NCBI RefSeq assembly: GCF_019645835.1
Contig: NZ_CP080998.1
Span: 2,666,001-2,730,000, forward strand
From: Mycolicibacterium holsaticum DSM 44478 = JCM 12374
Lineage (GTDB): Bacteria > Actinomycetota > Actinomycetes > Mycobacteriales > Mycobacteriaceae
DNA: 64,000 bases
Reading direction: 5' to 3'
Translations under genes and position numbers: made by a program
Shown here: in pieces, positions 1 through 8,368 of the stretch
How positions within the stretch are numbered: the stretch's first letter is position 1
Layout of the letters: each line of letters opens with the position of its first letter
The notes under the pieces: model-generated
Seen by the model: only the letters and a program-made list of their open reading frames with translations
Told to the model about the DNA's origin: nothing
The model's database searches: none

Positions 1-1558
1 ACGCGCGCTGCAGGGCGGGACGCAGCTCGGCGGGGGTCGCCACCAGCTCACCGTGCCCGCCCAGCGCCGCGACGACCTCGTCGTAGCGGGTGCCCGGGCG
101 CAGATCGGCCACCACCGAGTATCCGTACAGCATCTCCATCGGATGCTTCTCGAGCGCCCAGATGCCGTTGTTGCCGATCACCGAGACCACCTGCACCCCG
201 TGCCGGACCAGCGTGTCCCATTCCATGCCGGAGAACCCGAACGCGCCGTCGCCCTGCAGCAACACCACCTGCCGGTCGGGGCGGGCCAGCTTGGCGGCCA
301 GCGCATAACCCGGGCCGGAGCCCAGACAGCCGAACGGCCCGCTGTCCAACCAGGCCCCCGGCACGTAGCTGTCGATGACGCGGCCGGCATACGACCCGAA
401 ATCGCCCGCATCGATCACGACGATCGCGTCACGATCCAGCAGCGCGCTCAGCTCGGCGTACACCCGCATCGGATGCAGCGGCGCCCGGTCGTCGGTGAGT
501 TCGGCGGCCTCGCCCCGGCGGGCGGCGATCTCCACCGCGCGCAACTGTTCGATCCAGGCGGCGTGGCCGGGCGGGGTGGCCGCCGACAACGCGGTCAGGA
601 TCTTGGGAAGATCGCCGTACAGGCCCGCGGCAACCTCGCGCGGATGCGGCCGCTCCGGTGCGACGCGGTCGGCGACGATGAGTTTGGTTTCGCCGCCGAA
701 CACCGCGCCGAACCCGAGCCGGAAGTCCAGCGGCACCCCGATCACCAGCGCAACGTCGGCCTCCCCCAACGCTTTTGACCGGGCCCTGGAGAACGCCAGC
801 GGGTGATCGGCTGGCACGGTGCCGCGCGCCATGCCGTTCGTCAGCACCGGAATTCCCAGCGCCTCGGCCAGGTTGAGCAGCGCGGTTTCGGCGTGCCCCC
901 ACCAGACGTTGGTGCCCGCCATGATCACCGGCCGCTGCGCACCGGACAGCAACCGGACGGCGGTGTCCACGGCGTCTCCGTCTGGATCTCCCGCTGCGGG
1001 TGGGTCGGCCAGCGCGCCTGGTCCGCCGTCGTCGCGGGCCTCGCTGAACACGTGGTCCATCGGGAAATCGACGAACGCCACCCCCGAAGGGGCGCCGACG
1101 GCCGCGCGCAGCGCCTCGTCGATCAGCGGCCCGACGGCGTCGGGAGACTCCGCGGTCGCCGCGAACCGGGTCAGCGGCGCCACGAACGGGACGTGGTCGA
1201 TCTCCTGCAGCGAACCCTGCCCCCACCGCAGCGCGGGTGCCCGCCCGCCAAGCACCACCAGCGGCGACTGGTTCTGCTGGGCGGCGGCCATCGCGCTCAT
1301 GCCGTTGGTGACGCCGGGTCCGGCGGTCAACGCCGCGACGCCGGGCACGCGGGTCACCTTGGACCAGCCTTCGGCGGCAAATGCCGCGGTCTGCTCGTGC
1401 CGGGTGTCGACCAACCGGATGTTCTCGGCTCGGCAGCCGTCGTAGATCGAGAACAGGTGCCCACCGGAGAGCGTGAAGATCGTGTCGATCCCGCTTGCCC
1501 GCAACCGCCGGGCGATCAGGTGGCCCGCGTTCACGGAATCTGCCGTTCCGGTGCTCAT
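1..1558 (-). CDS. ilvG: Acetolactate synthase-like TPP enzyme (partial, C-terminus outside window)
   Basis: Thiamine-diphosphate enzyme of the acetolactate synthase large-subunit family (branched-chain amino acid synthesis or a related decarboxylase). Translation starts at ATG 1556-1558 and about 519 residues are visible. Family length near 547 implies roughly 28 residues are lost beyond base 1. The N-terminal TPP domain carries the catalytic glutamate in [12 protein letters not shown] (E55) and GPGVTNG. The C-terminal TPP domain has the [15 protein letters not shown] motif followed by the GNNGIW loop. The sequence closely resembles, from memory, M. tuberculosis IlvG (Rv1820). It is divergent from the BacA-like transporter across 103 bp, the same arrangement as Rv1820/Rv1819c. 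Whether it makes acetolactate is not shown; IlvB1 is the usual main enzyme in mycobacteria. Confidence 0.93.
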   Translation of the reverse strand, partial: MSTGTADSVNAGHLIARRLRASGIDTIFTLSGGHLFSIYDGCRAENIRLVDTRHEQTAAFAAEGWSKVTRVPGVAALTAGPGVTNGMSAMAAAQQNQSPLVVLGGRAPALRWGQGSLQEIDHVPFVAPLTRFAATAESPDAVGPLIDEALRAAVGAPSGVAFVDFPMDHVFSEARDDGGPGALADPPAAGDPDGDAVDTAVRLLSGAQRPVIMAGTNVWWGHAETALLNLAEALGIPVLTNGMARGTVPADHPLAFSRARSKALGEADVALVIGVPLDFRLGFGAVFGGETKLIVADRVAPERPHPREVAAGLYGDLPKILTALSAATPPGHAAWIEQLRAVEIAARRGEAAELTDDRAPLHPMRVYAELSALLDRDAIVVIDAGDFGSYAGRVIDSYVPGAWLDSGPFGCLGSGPGYALAAKLARPDRQVVLLQGDGAFGFSGMEWDTLVRHGVQVVSVIGNNGIWALEKHPMEMLYGYSVVADLRPGTRYDEVVAALGGHGELVATPAELRPALQRA

Positions 1559-1661
1559 ACCGGCAGCTTAATCACGGCCCGACGGCAGCCGGCTCGACGC
1601 GCTCACCAGCAGTTGAGCTCTGTGCAGCGCTGACAGCGGTGCGGGGAGGTACCTTGCCCGA

Positions 1662-3584
1662 ATGGAAAGTTTTGTCCCGACGCTGGACTGGGGACACGAG
1701 CTGTGGACGTCGCTGGTCTGGGTCGCGCGCGGCTGGGTGATCGCGGCGATCGCCACGCTGGCCATCATGGTGCTGATCGCCCGGTTCACCACCTGGGGAC
1801 GTCAGTTCTGGCGCATCACCGGCGGCTACTTCAAGGGCCCGGAAAGCGTGAAGGTCTGGCTCTGGCTGGCGGCGCTGCTGCTGTCGGTAATCGTCGGCGT
1901 GCGGCTGTCGGTGCTGTTCACGTTCCAGGGCAGCGACATGATGACCAGCTTCCAGGTGGTGGCGTCGGGTCTCGGCAGCGACAATGCCGCCGTCAGGCAG
2001 TCCGGCGAGGCCGGCTTCTGGATGTCGATGATGGTCTTCGCGCTGCTGGCGGTCCTGCACGTCGCGCGCATCATGCTCGACCTGTTCATGACCCAGCGGT
2101 TCATGCTGGCCTGGCGGATATGGCTCACCGATCGTCTCACCGACGACTGGCTCGACGACAAGGCCTACTACCGCGGTCGCTTCATCGACGAGACGATCGA
2201 CAACCCCGACCAGCGGATTCAGCAGGACATCGACATCTTCACCGCCGGGGTGGGCGGGCTGCCGAACACGCCCAACAACATCTCCACGTCCACCCTGCTG
2301 TTCGGCGCGGTCAACGCGCTGGCCTCGATGATCTCGTTCACCGCGATCCTGTGGAGCCTGTCCGGGACGCTCACGCTGCCGGTGGTCGGGATCGCGCTGC
2401 CCAAGGCGATGTTTTGGATCCTGCTGGTCTACGTGGTGTTGGCGTCGATCTTCGCGTTCTGGATCGGCAGACCCATCATCTGGTTGTCGTTCCGCAACGA
2501 GAAGTACAACGCCGCCTTCCGCTACGCCCTGGTCAGGTTGCGCGACGCGGCCGAGGCGGTCGCTTTCTACCGCGGCGAGATCGCCGAACGCGCCGGGTTG
2601 CGGCGGCTGTTCGCTCCCGTGGTGTCCAACTACAAGCGCTACATCAACCGGATGATGGGCTTTTACGGGTGGAACCTCTCGATGGATCAGATCATCGTGG
2701 TGCCGCCGTATCTGCTGCAATTCCCTCGCTTCTTGTCCGGGGAGATCACGCTCGGCGCGATGACACAGACCGCCGCGGCGTTTGGCAACATCGAGCAGGG
2801 GCTGTCGTTCTTCCGCAACGCCTACGACCAGTTCGCCGGCTACCGGGCCGCGATCATCCGCCTGCACGGCCTGGTGCTCGCCAACGAGGAGGGCCGGGCG
2901 CTGGCGGAGCTGACCACGAAGGCCTGCGTCGACGGCACCGTGGAACTGGCCGACGTCGAGGTCCGCACGCCCGACGGCCGACAACTGGTCAAACCGCTCG
3001 ACATGCGCCTGGAGGTCGGCGACACGTTGGTGATCACCGGTCCGTCCGGCAGCGGGAAGACCACGTTGCTGCGCAGCCTGGCCCAGCTGTGGCCGTTCAC
3101 CTCCGGGGCGTTGACGCGGCCATGTGGTCCCAACGAGACGATGTTCCTGTCCCAACTGCCCTACGTGCCGCTCGGTGATCTGCGCACCGTGGTGAGCTAC
3201 CCAAACGAAGTGGGCAGCATCGACGACCAGACATTGCGCGAGATGCTGGCCAAGGTGGCGCTTCCGCATCTGGTGGACCGCCTCGACGAGGTCGAGGACT
3301 GGGCCAAGGTGCTCTCACCGGGTGAGCAGCAGCGGATCGCGTTCGCCCGGATCCTGCTGACCAAACCCAAAGCGGTCTTCCTGGACGAGTCCACGTCCGC
3401 ACTCGACGAGGGGCTGGAGTTCCTGCTCTACGATCTGGTGCGCACCGAACTGCCCGACACCATCCTGGTCAGCGTCAGCCACCGCACCACCGTGGAACAG
3501 CACCATACCCACGAACTCGAGTTGCTCGGTGACGGCGAGTGGCGGCTGGGCCGCCTGCAGGGCGACGAGCCGGCCCGCGTCTAG
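1662..3584 (+). CDS. bacA: BacA/SbmA-type ABC transporter (Rv1819c-like)
   Basis: A 640-residue membrane protein fused to an ABC ATPase, the size of M. tuberculosis Rv1819c (639), which imports vitamin B12 and other hydrophilic molecules. Residues about 1-400 hold the SbmA/BacA transmembrane domain, with several hydrophobic helices and the run [20 protein letters not shown]. The C-terminal nucleotide-binding domain has Walker [10 protein letters not shown] (from G460), signature LSPGEQQR (from L551) and Walker [15 protein letters not shown]. The start at ATG 1662 leaves 103 bp to the divergent ilvG start. Its TAG stop lies in the palindrome CTAG, whose other strand is the stop of the next, convergent gene. 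Substrate is inferred from the family only. Confidence 0.93.
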   Translation: MESFVPTLDWGHELWTSLVWVARGWVIAAIATLAIMVLIARFTTWGRQFWRITGGYFKGPESVKVWLWLAALLLSVIVGVRLSVLFTFQGSDMMTSFQVVASGLGSDNAAVRQSGEAGFWMSMMVFALLAVLHVARIMLDLFMTQRFMLAWRIWLTDRLTDDWLDDKAYYRGRFIDETIDNPDQRIQQDIDIFTAGVGGLPNTPNNISTSTLLFGAVNALASMISFTAILWSLSGTLTLPVVGIALPKAMFWILLVYVVLASIFAFWIGRPIIWLSFRNEKYNAAFRYALVRLRDAAEAVAFYRGEIAERAGLRRLFAPVVSNYKRYINRMMGFYGWNLSMDQIIVVPPYLLQFPRFLSGEITLGAMTQTAAAFGNIEQGLSFFRNAYDQFAGYRAAIIRLHGLVLANEEGRALAELTTKACVDGTVELADVEVRTPDGRQLVKPLDMRLEVGDTLVITGPSGSGKTTLLRSLAQLWPFTSGALTRPCGPNETMFLSQLPYVPLGDLRTVVSYPNEVGSIDDQTLREMLAKVALPHLVDRLDEVEDWAKVLSPGEQQRIAFARILLTKPKAVFLDESTSALDEGLEFLLYDLVRTELPDTILVSVSHRTTVEQHHTHELELLGDGEWRLGRLQGDEPARV

Positions 3585-5134
3585 CCGCGGGCGGCGTGTC
3601 CACCCGCCCGCCGCGCGGCGTGTCCACCCGCCCGCCGCGCGGCGTGTCCACCCGCCAAGCCCGCGGCGTGTCCACCCGCCCGCCGCCCGAAGAACGAGCC
3701 CTCGCCCAGTTGCGTTCCGCTGGCGTAACCCTTGCCGTCCTGGGCGATGTTGGACGCGCATGCGCCCGCCGCGTACAGGCCGGGCACCGTACTGCCGTCC
3801 TCGCGCAGCACCTCACCATCGATGGACACCGCAAGACCACCCATGGTGAACCCCGAGTACATCGCGACGCCGAGGGACAGGTCGAACGCCGCCCACGGGC
3901 CGTTGTCCTGGGCGGCAAGGTATTCGGGCTGCTTGTGGAAGTCGGGGTCCTCACCGCGCGCGGCGTTGGCGTTGTACCGCTCGAGGGTGGCCGCCAGGTT
4001 GCCCTGCGGAATACCAAGGGCGGCTTCCATTTCCGCGATCGTCTCCCAGCCGTCGATGAACTTGATCAGCGGCATCTCGGGCATCTCCATGTGCGCCTCG
4101 TCCACCACCAGGTACGCCCGCTGCTCCGGTTGCTCCAGCACGTACGCCGACGTGCGCGAGTGGTAGGAGTCCTCGGCGACGAACCGGTTGCCGTCCTTGT
4201 TGACGATGACGCCGGTGAGCAGGATTTCCGGCGGATAGGCCGCCGCGGTGATGAACAGCTGATCGAGGTTTCTGGCGACCCCGCCGGCCGATACGCCCAT
4301 CCGGATGCCCAGGCCGTCGTCGTTCGGGTTGCCCAGGATGTAGGGCTCCACCACGCCGTGATGTTTGGTGCGGCGCTGCTGCCCCAGCGCCGGGGTGTAT
4401 TCGGCGACCATCTCGGGGTTCATCGCGAACCCGCCCGCCGCGATGATCACCGACCTGGCCTTGACCGCGCCGGTGTCTGCGAAATGCTTCCAGCGCACCC
4501 CCACCACCGCGCCGTCGTCGACGACGAGGTTGGTCACGCCGGTCTCGTAGCGGATATGCACGCCCAGGTCGGTGGCGCGCTTGAGTAGCAGGTCGATGAC
4601 CATGGCGGCGCCGCCGAGCTCGCCGGGTACCGGCACCGAATGACCGCGCGGCGCCGGCTTGGCCTGTTCGCAGAACGGCCACACCTTCTCGTTACCGGTG
4701 TAGGACAGGCCTTCGGTGCCCGGCGGGACGACCACCTTGCCGGGGTAGAAGCTGCGCTCGAACTGAAAACCCAAGTCCTCCAACCAGTCGAAGTGCTCGA
4801 CGGAGCCTTCGCAGTACGCGCGGATCTTGTCGTGTTCGGGCTCACGCGACATCGCGACGAGGTACTTGTACATCTCCTCGGCGCTGTCGTCGTGGCCGGT
4901 GGCCTGCTGTACGGCGGTGCCGCCGCCGAGATAGAAATGACCGCCGGCCATCGAGCTGGTGCCGCCCGCGGCGGCCGCGCGTTCCAGCACCAGCACCGAC
5001 GCGCCCGCGGCGGCCGCACTGACCGCCGCACAGCCGCCGGCGATGCCGAAACCGATGACGACGACGTCGACCTCGTCGGACCACGCCGACACTTCGGCCG
5101 CGTCGACGGTGTCGGGGATGTCCAGTCCGCTCAC
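3581..5134 (-). CDS. FAD-dependent oxidoreductase (fumarate reductase/ketosteroid dehydrogenase-type flavoprotein)
   Basis: Flavoprotein of the FAD_binding_2 family, 517 residues, resembling M. tuberculosis Rv1817. The N-terminal Rossmann motif is [12 protein letters not shown] (G28, G30, G33) with an acidic residue closing the second strand (VLVLER). The flavin-covering motif [22 protein letters not shown] and the C-terminal [23 protein letters not shown] loop follow. The start is GTG 5134, overlapping the VOC gene stop as GTGA, so the two are probably co-translated. The last about 33 residues are an octad repeat (AGGHAARR type) encoded by a 24-bp tandem repeat, outside the normal domain. 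Substrate is unknown. The KstR-like box upstream of the pair points to sterol metabolism, which is inference. Confidence 0.88.
   Translation of the reverse strand: MSGLDIPDTVDAAEVSAWSDEVDVVVIGFGIAGGCAAVSAAAAGASVLVLERAAAAGGTSSMAGGHFYLGGGTAVQQATGHDDSAEEMYKYLVAMSREPEHDKIRAYCEGSVEHFDWLEDLGFQFERSFYPGKVVVPPGTEGLSYTGNEKVWPFCEQAKPAPRGHSVPVPGELGGAAMVIDLLLKRATDLGVHIRYETGVTNLVVDDGAVVGVRWKHFADTGAVKARSVIIAAGGFAMNPEMVAEYTPALGQQRRTKHHGVVEPYILGNPNDDGLGIRMGVSAGGVARNLDQLFITAAAYPPEILLTGVIVNKDGNRFVAEDSYHSRTSAYVLEQPEQRAYLVVDEAHMEMPEMPLIKFIDGWETIAEMEAALGIPQGNLAATLERYNANAARGEDPDFHKQPEYLAAQDNGPWAAFDLSLGVAMYSGFTMGGLAVSIDGEVLREDGSTVPGLYAAGACASNIAQDGKGYASGTQLGEGSFFGRRAGGHAAGLAGGHAARRAGGHAARRAGGHAARG
3591..3686. repeat. 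Four 24-bp tandem repeats inside the flavoprotein 3' end
   Basis: Four head-to-tail 24-base units lie at 3591-3614, 3615-3638, 3639-3662 and 3663-3686. Units 1 and 2 are identical, unit 3 differs near its end and unit 4 is nearly identical. Each contains GCGGCGTGTCCACCCGCC. Because 24 is a multiple of three, copy changes keep the frame and give an AGGHAA(R/G)(R/L) octad in the flavoprotein C-terminus. Confidence 0.95.
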
Positions 5135-5601
5135 TGTTGCTCCTGTTTGATGTAGTCGAAGAATGCCCTGATCTCCTCGGGCACATAGGCGATCTCGAGG
5201 TAGGGCACCCCGGGGGCTTCGATGTAGGCGAACTCCATCCCGCCCGGCATCACGCCGCGCTGCACCGCCTCGGCTCCCCGTTCGGCGAGCGCTGCGTCGA
5301 CGTCGTCGACCTCCACGCAGACGTGATGCAGCCCGGGCCCGGCGCGGTCGAGGAACTCGGTGTAGATGCTGTCACCGGTCAGCGGCGCGATGATTTCCAG
5401 CTGCGTGTCACCGGCGTAGCTCAGCGAGATCGCGGCGACGAAATCTGCGGGTCGGCCGCGGAAGGTGCAGGCGTCGGGGCCGAAGTGCACCTCGGGCATG
5501 CGGATCCACTTCTTGGCGCCGAGCAGCGTGGTCAGGACCGTCTCGGTGGCGTCGAGGTCCCGGGTCACCCAAGCAATCTGGACAGGTGTCTGGGCAGGCA
5601 T
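5131..5601 (-). CDS. VOC (glyoxalase/bleomycin resistance) family protein
   Basis: A 156-residue protein with the two beta-alpha-beta-beta-beta modules of the vicinal oxygen chelate superfamily. TPVQIAWVTRDLDATETVL opens the first module and GPGLHHVCVEVDDVDAALAE opens the second. The HH pair in the second and an acidic YLEIAYVPE near the end are the likely metal-site elements. ATG 5601 is preferred over the upstream TTG 5631, because the TTG would sit directly against the KstR-like palindrome and adds no conserved residues. The 3' end overlaps the flavoprotein start (GTGA). Related proteins act as epimerases, isomerases or ring-cleavage enzymes; the reaction here cannot be named. Confidence 0.82.
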   Translation of the reverse strand: MPAQTPVQIAWVTRDLDATETVLTTLLGAKKWIRMPEVHFGPDACTFRGRPADFVAAISLSYAGDTQLEIIAPLTGDSIYTEFLDRAGPGLHHVCVEVDDVDAALAERGAEAVQRGVMPGGMEFAYIEAPGVPYLEIAYVPEEIRAFFDYIKQEQQ

Positions 5602-5635
5602 CGCGTCGAGGATATCCCCGCCCTGCCCCAATGGC

Positions 5636-5649
5636 TAGAACGTGTTCTA
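5636..5649. promoter_or_regulatory. KstR-like operator
   Basis: The sequence TAGAACGTGTTCTA is an inverted repeat (7-bp arms if the flanking C and G are included). It fits the published KstR consensus TNNAACNNGTTNNA exactly. It lies 35 bp upstream of the VOC ATG and just past the stop of the SRPBCC gene, so it is placed to control the VOC-flavoprotein pair. KstR is the TetR-type repressor of cholesterol catabolism in mycobacteria. Binding is inferred. Confidence 0.7.
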
Positions 5650-5651
5650 GT

Positions 5652-6290
5652 TCAGCCCTCGCCGAGGTAGGCCTCCAGGCAGCGGTCGGCCATCTCCCGC
5701 GCGGCCACCGGGTCCTCACCCTGGGCCACGTTGGCGAGGTACCAGTGCTCGCTGGACAGCGCCAGGAAGCGCCGGCCGTCGTCGGTGCCCAGCCACTGCT
5801 GTCCGGCGGCTGGGTCGACGGACTCCCCCGTGCGCAGATGGATCGCCAGCCCGAGCACCATGGAATCCCACCCCATGCCGACGGCGCCGGGTCCGAACAT
5901 GCGCGACATGTCGTCGTCGACGTGGGCGATGTGCTCGATGACCAACCGCGCCCGGTCCGGGCCCTCGCTGCGCACGGAGACGTCGATCCAGCTGGTGGCG
6001 CCGTCGTACTCCCAGGTGGCGGTGAAGTTCCTCGGCGGATCGCACGTCAGGATCGTGCCTCCGGCTTGGCCCTCCAACTGGTAGGAGCCGCCGAGTTTCA
6101 GGTCTCCGGAGATCGGCATCAGCCACCGCGGAATGCGTTCGATGCTGGTGACCGCATCCCAGAGGTCTTCGGCGGCGGTGTCATAGGACTGGCTGATGGT
6201 GGCGACGTAGGCCTGCCCGCTCTCGATGGTCCTTGTCCCGAATGTCCGCGTGACCGCGTTGATCTGGTAGTCGACGTCTACATCGATCAT
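5652..6290 (-). CDS. SRPBCC/AHSA1-like domain protein
   Basis: A 212-residue protein of the SRPBCC (START/AHSA1-like) fold. The N-terminal half carries TISQSYDTAAEDLWDAVTSIERIPRWLMPISGDLKLGGSYQLEGQAGGTILTC as the typical helix-grip beginning, here quoted in parts: SYDTAAEDLWDAVT, then IPRWLMP, then GGSYQLEGQAGG. The family binds hydrophobic ligands. Genes of this type are usually co-transcribed with an ArsR regulator, and here the start ATG overlaps the end of an ArsR relic by four bases (ATGA, 6287-6290). Because that regulator lacks its N-terminal half, this gene may have lost its normal control. Ligand unknown. Confidence 0.8.
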   Translation of the reverse strand: MIDVDVDYQINAVTRTFGTRTIESGQAYVATISQSYDTAAEDLWDAVTSIERIPRWLMPISGDLKLGGSYQLEGQAGGTILTCDPPRNFTATWEYDGATSWIDVSVRSEGPDRARLVIEHIAHVDDDMSRMFGPGAVGMGWDSMVLGLAIHLRTGESVDPAAGQQWLGTDDGRRFLALSSEHWYLANVAQGEDPVAAREMADRCLEAYLGEG

Positions 6291-6487
6291 GGTGCCTTCT
6301 TTCGCCGTTGTCGTTTGCCGCGCGCGATCTCGGTGGCCAACGCGTCAAGACGCGGGGCCCAGAACCGCCGGAACCCGTCCAGCCATTCGTCGACCTCACG
6401 CAACGCCGCCCCGTCAACGGCGTACAGTCGCCGCTGACCGTCCGGGCGCACTGACGTGAACCCGTTGTCGCGCAGCACTTTCAGGTG
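6287..6487 (-). pseudogene. Truncated ArsR-family regulator (C-terminal half only)
   Basis: The reading frame encodes HLKVLRDNGFTSVRPDGQRR followed by LYAVDGAALREVDEWLDGFRRFW. This matches the recognition helix end, wing and C-terminal helix of ArsR regulators usually paired with SRPBCC genes. An in-frame TAG (6488-6490) stands directly before the HLK codons, and the expected 40 or so N-terminal residues are absent. In their place are 24 AT-rich bases, and then the end of the protease gene. A GTG at 6478 could start a 63-residue peptide, but it would lack most of the DNA-binding domain. I read it as a deletion relic. Confidence 0.75.
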
Positions 6488-6511
6488 CTATAAGTCAATA
6501 CTGAATTATTG

Positions 6512-7213
6512 CTACGGCAGCGCGGCAGGCATGGCGTCGACGTTGCTCGACGCGGCCGAGATGACCCCTTCGCGGGCCTGCTGGCTGGTCACGTTCCACG
6601 ACACCGCTGCGGGGTATTGCCCCCAGGTGCTGTTGAACATCCCGATGATCGCGGCCCGACCGTCGGGGGTGAGCACGTAGACGGGACCGCCCGAGTCGCC
6701 TTTACCGCTGACGACACCGTTGGTCATGGTGAACCATCCGTTGTTGACCGATTCGATGGTTCCGCAGCTTTCCCCGGTGACGACGCCGAAGTGGCAGACC
6801 GGCAGGCCGGGTGCGGGGACCACGGCGGGATCGGTCACCAGCACCCGCCCGCTGGGCAGCACGTTGTTGACCGCCGCGTCGGGGGCCAGGCCGATGATCT
6901 GCCAGTCGGCGATCTGGTGGGTGCCGTCGACGGTGGCCCCGTTGGGGGTGTTGTCGCGGAACTGCACCTGGGTGCCGACGAAGTTGCCGTTGCGATCACT
7001 GACCTGTCCACCGCCGCGGCAGTGCCCGGCGGTGAACGCGACACGCGCCTGCAGATCCACGAAACCCAGCGTGCAGACGGTATTGTCTTGTCGGATCTCC
7101 ATCCCGGGATACACCGGCACGCCGGGGTTGGCGCTCACGGGTGCTGTGGGGATCGCGAGCGCGATGATCGGGGCGGCCAACGCTGCCATCGCGTGAAACC
7201 ATCGTCGGGGCAT
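6512..7213 (-). CDS. Secreted trypsin-like serine protease (Rv1815-like)
   Basis: A 233-residue chymotrypsin-fold protein with a signal peptide (residues 1 to about 28, MPRRWFHAMAALAAPIIALA then PTAPVSA). Catalytic residues are visible: His64 in FTAGHC, probable Asp103 in IADWQ, and Ser174 in KGDSGGPVY. Cysteines at 47/65 and 140/150 could form the usual disulfides. It is similar, from memory, to M. tuberculosis Rv1815. The upstream 189 bp to the desaturase-like gene contains no ORF and should hold its promoter. It is expected to be exported. Its substrate is unknown. Confidence 0.88.
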   Translation of the reverse strand: MPRRWFHAMAALAAPIIALAIPTAPVSANPGVPVYPGMEIRQDNTVCTLGFVDLQARVAFTAGHCRGGGQVSDRNGNFVGTQVQFRDNTPNGATVDGTHQIADWQIIGLAPDAAVNNVLPSGRVLVTDPAVVPAPGLPVCHFGVVTGESCGTIESVNNGWFTMTNGVVSGKGDSGGPVYVLTPDGRAAIIGMFNSTWGQYPAAVSWNVTSQQAREGVISAASSNVDAMPAALP

Positions 7214-7402
7214 TTCCGCACCGATCCTCTCGAGTAACAGGGTGACAACGGTACCGCTATGATGCGGTCTGCTATACCCGAGCGAGAGAACTGATAATCC
7301 GCCCGACCAGCAGGGACCGCACGCGGTGGCACCTACACCTGGCCATCGCTCAAGATCACGGGAACGTTACGGTCCCGATGAAAACAATCGAAAAAAGTTG
7401 GC

Positions 7403-8335
7403 TCAGGCGGGCAGTTCTGCGGCCGAATCCCGGACCCGGCCAGCGTCGGCGACCCGGGCCGGGGCCCAACCGGGCGGGCCGAACGCGTACCCGAACTTGT
7501 CGCGCCACCTGGTGGCCCCGCGCACGTCGCGCAGGATCGCCACGTACTCGTAGGTCTGCAATTTCCAGATGTTGTAGGTGTCGACCTGCTTGGTCAGGCC
7601 ATAGTGCGGCCGCGCGGTCTCTGGCTGGAACGTGCCGAAGAGCCGGTCCCACACGATGAAGATGCCGCCGTAGTTCTTGTCCAGGTACTGCTGGTCCATG
7701 CCGTGGTGCACCCGGTGATGCGACGGGGTGTTGAAGATGAACTCGACGGGCGCCCAGAGCTTTCCGATGCGCTCGGTGTGGATCCAGAACTGGTAGATCA
7801 GGTTGATCGAGAAGCTGGCGAACACGATCCACGGCGGCACGCCCAACAGCGGCAGCACCGCGCGCAGGAACACGTCGCCGCTGATGTTCCACTTCTGCCG
7901 CAGCGCGGTCGCGAAGTTGAAGTACTGGCTGGAGTGGTGGGCCTGGTGGGTCGCCCAGATCAGCCGCACCCGGTGCGCGATCCGGTGGTAGAGGTAATAC
8001 ATCAGGTCGACACCGACGATCGCGATCACCCACGTGTACCAGGCGTTCGCCGGCAACTGCCACGGCGCCACATAGGCGTAGAGGGCGGCGTAGGCCAGCA
8101 GCGCGACGAAGTTGAGCACCCCGCTGGTGCCGATCGACACCAGGCCCATCGAGATGCTGGCCCAGGCGTCGGGCCTGGAATAGGCACCGGCCGGGGCCCG
8201 CTGCTCGTCGTGCGCGAGTGTGCGCGCCGCCGCCCATTCGATGACCAGCAGCAATAAGAAGAAGGGCACCGCGTACATCACGGGGTCGTGCATCAGGGGC
8301 GGCAGCACGTCCGCGAAAGTCCGACTCCAGTCCAC
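7403..8335 (-). CDS. erg3: Sterol desaturase/fatty acid hydroxylase family membrane protein (Rv1814-like)
   Basis: A 310-residue integral membrane di-iron enzyme candidate. Its histidine clusters fit the fatty acid hydroxylase superfamily: H117-RIA-H121, H130-QA-H133-H134 and H207-RV-H210-H211. Four or so hydrophobic helices lie around residues 18-34, 60-90, 100-115 and 155-183. M. tuberculosis Rv1814 has been named erg3 by similarity to C-5 sterol desaturase, and this looks orthologous. The true substrate, sterol or fatty acid, is not established by sequence. The C-terminal 40 residues are hydrophilic and variable. Confidence 0.85.
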   Translation of the reverse strand: MDWSRTFADVLPPLMHDPVMYAVPFFLLLLVIEWAAARTLAHDEQRAPAGAYSRPDAWASISMGLVSIGTSGVLNFVALLAYAALYAYVAPWQLPANAWYTWVIAIVGVDLMYYLYHRIAHRVRLIWATHQAHHSSQYFNFATALRQKWNISGDVFLRAVLPLLGVPPWIVFASFSINLIYQFWIHTERIGKLWAPVEFIFNTPSHHRVHHGMDQQYLDKNYGGIFIVWDRLFGTFQPETARPHYGLTKQVDTYNIWKLQTYEYVAILRDVRGATRWRDKFGYAFGPPGWAPARVADAGRVRDSAAELPA

Positions 8336-8368
8336 GTCAGTCAGTACCTCCCGGCCAAAGTCTACGGC

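Noticed and set aside
1572..3269. 565-residue open frame antisense to the BacA-like gene
   Set aside because: Its translation is His/Gln/Arg-rich, typical of antisense frames in GC-rich DNA, and the plus strand encodes a complete ABC transporter.
3591..3686. CRISPR-like array
   Set aside because: The 24-bp units are directly contiguous with no spacers; this is a coding tandem repeat.
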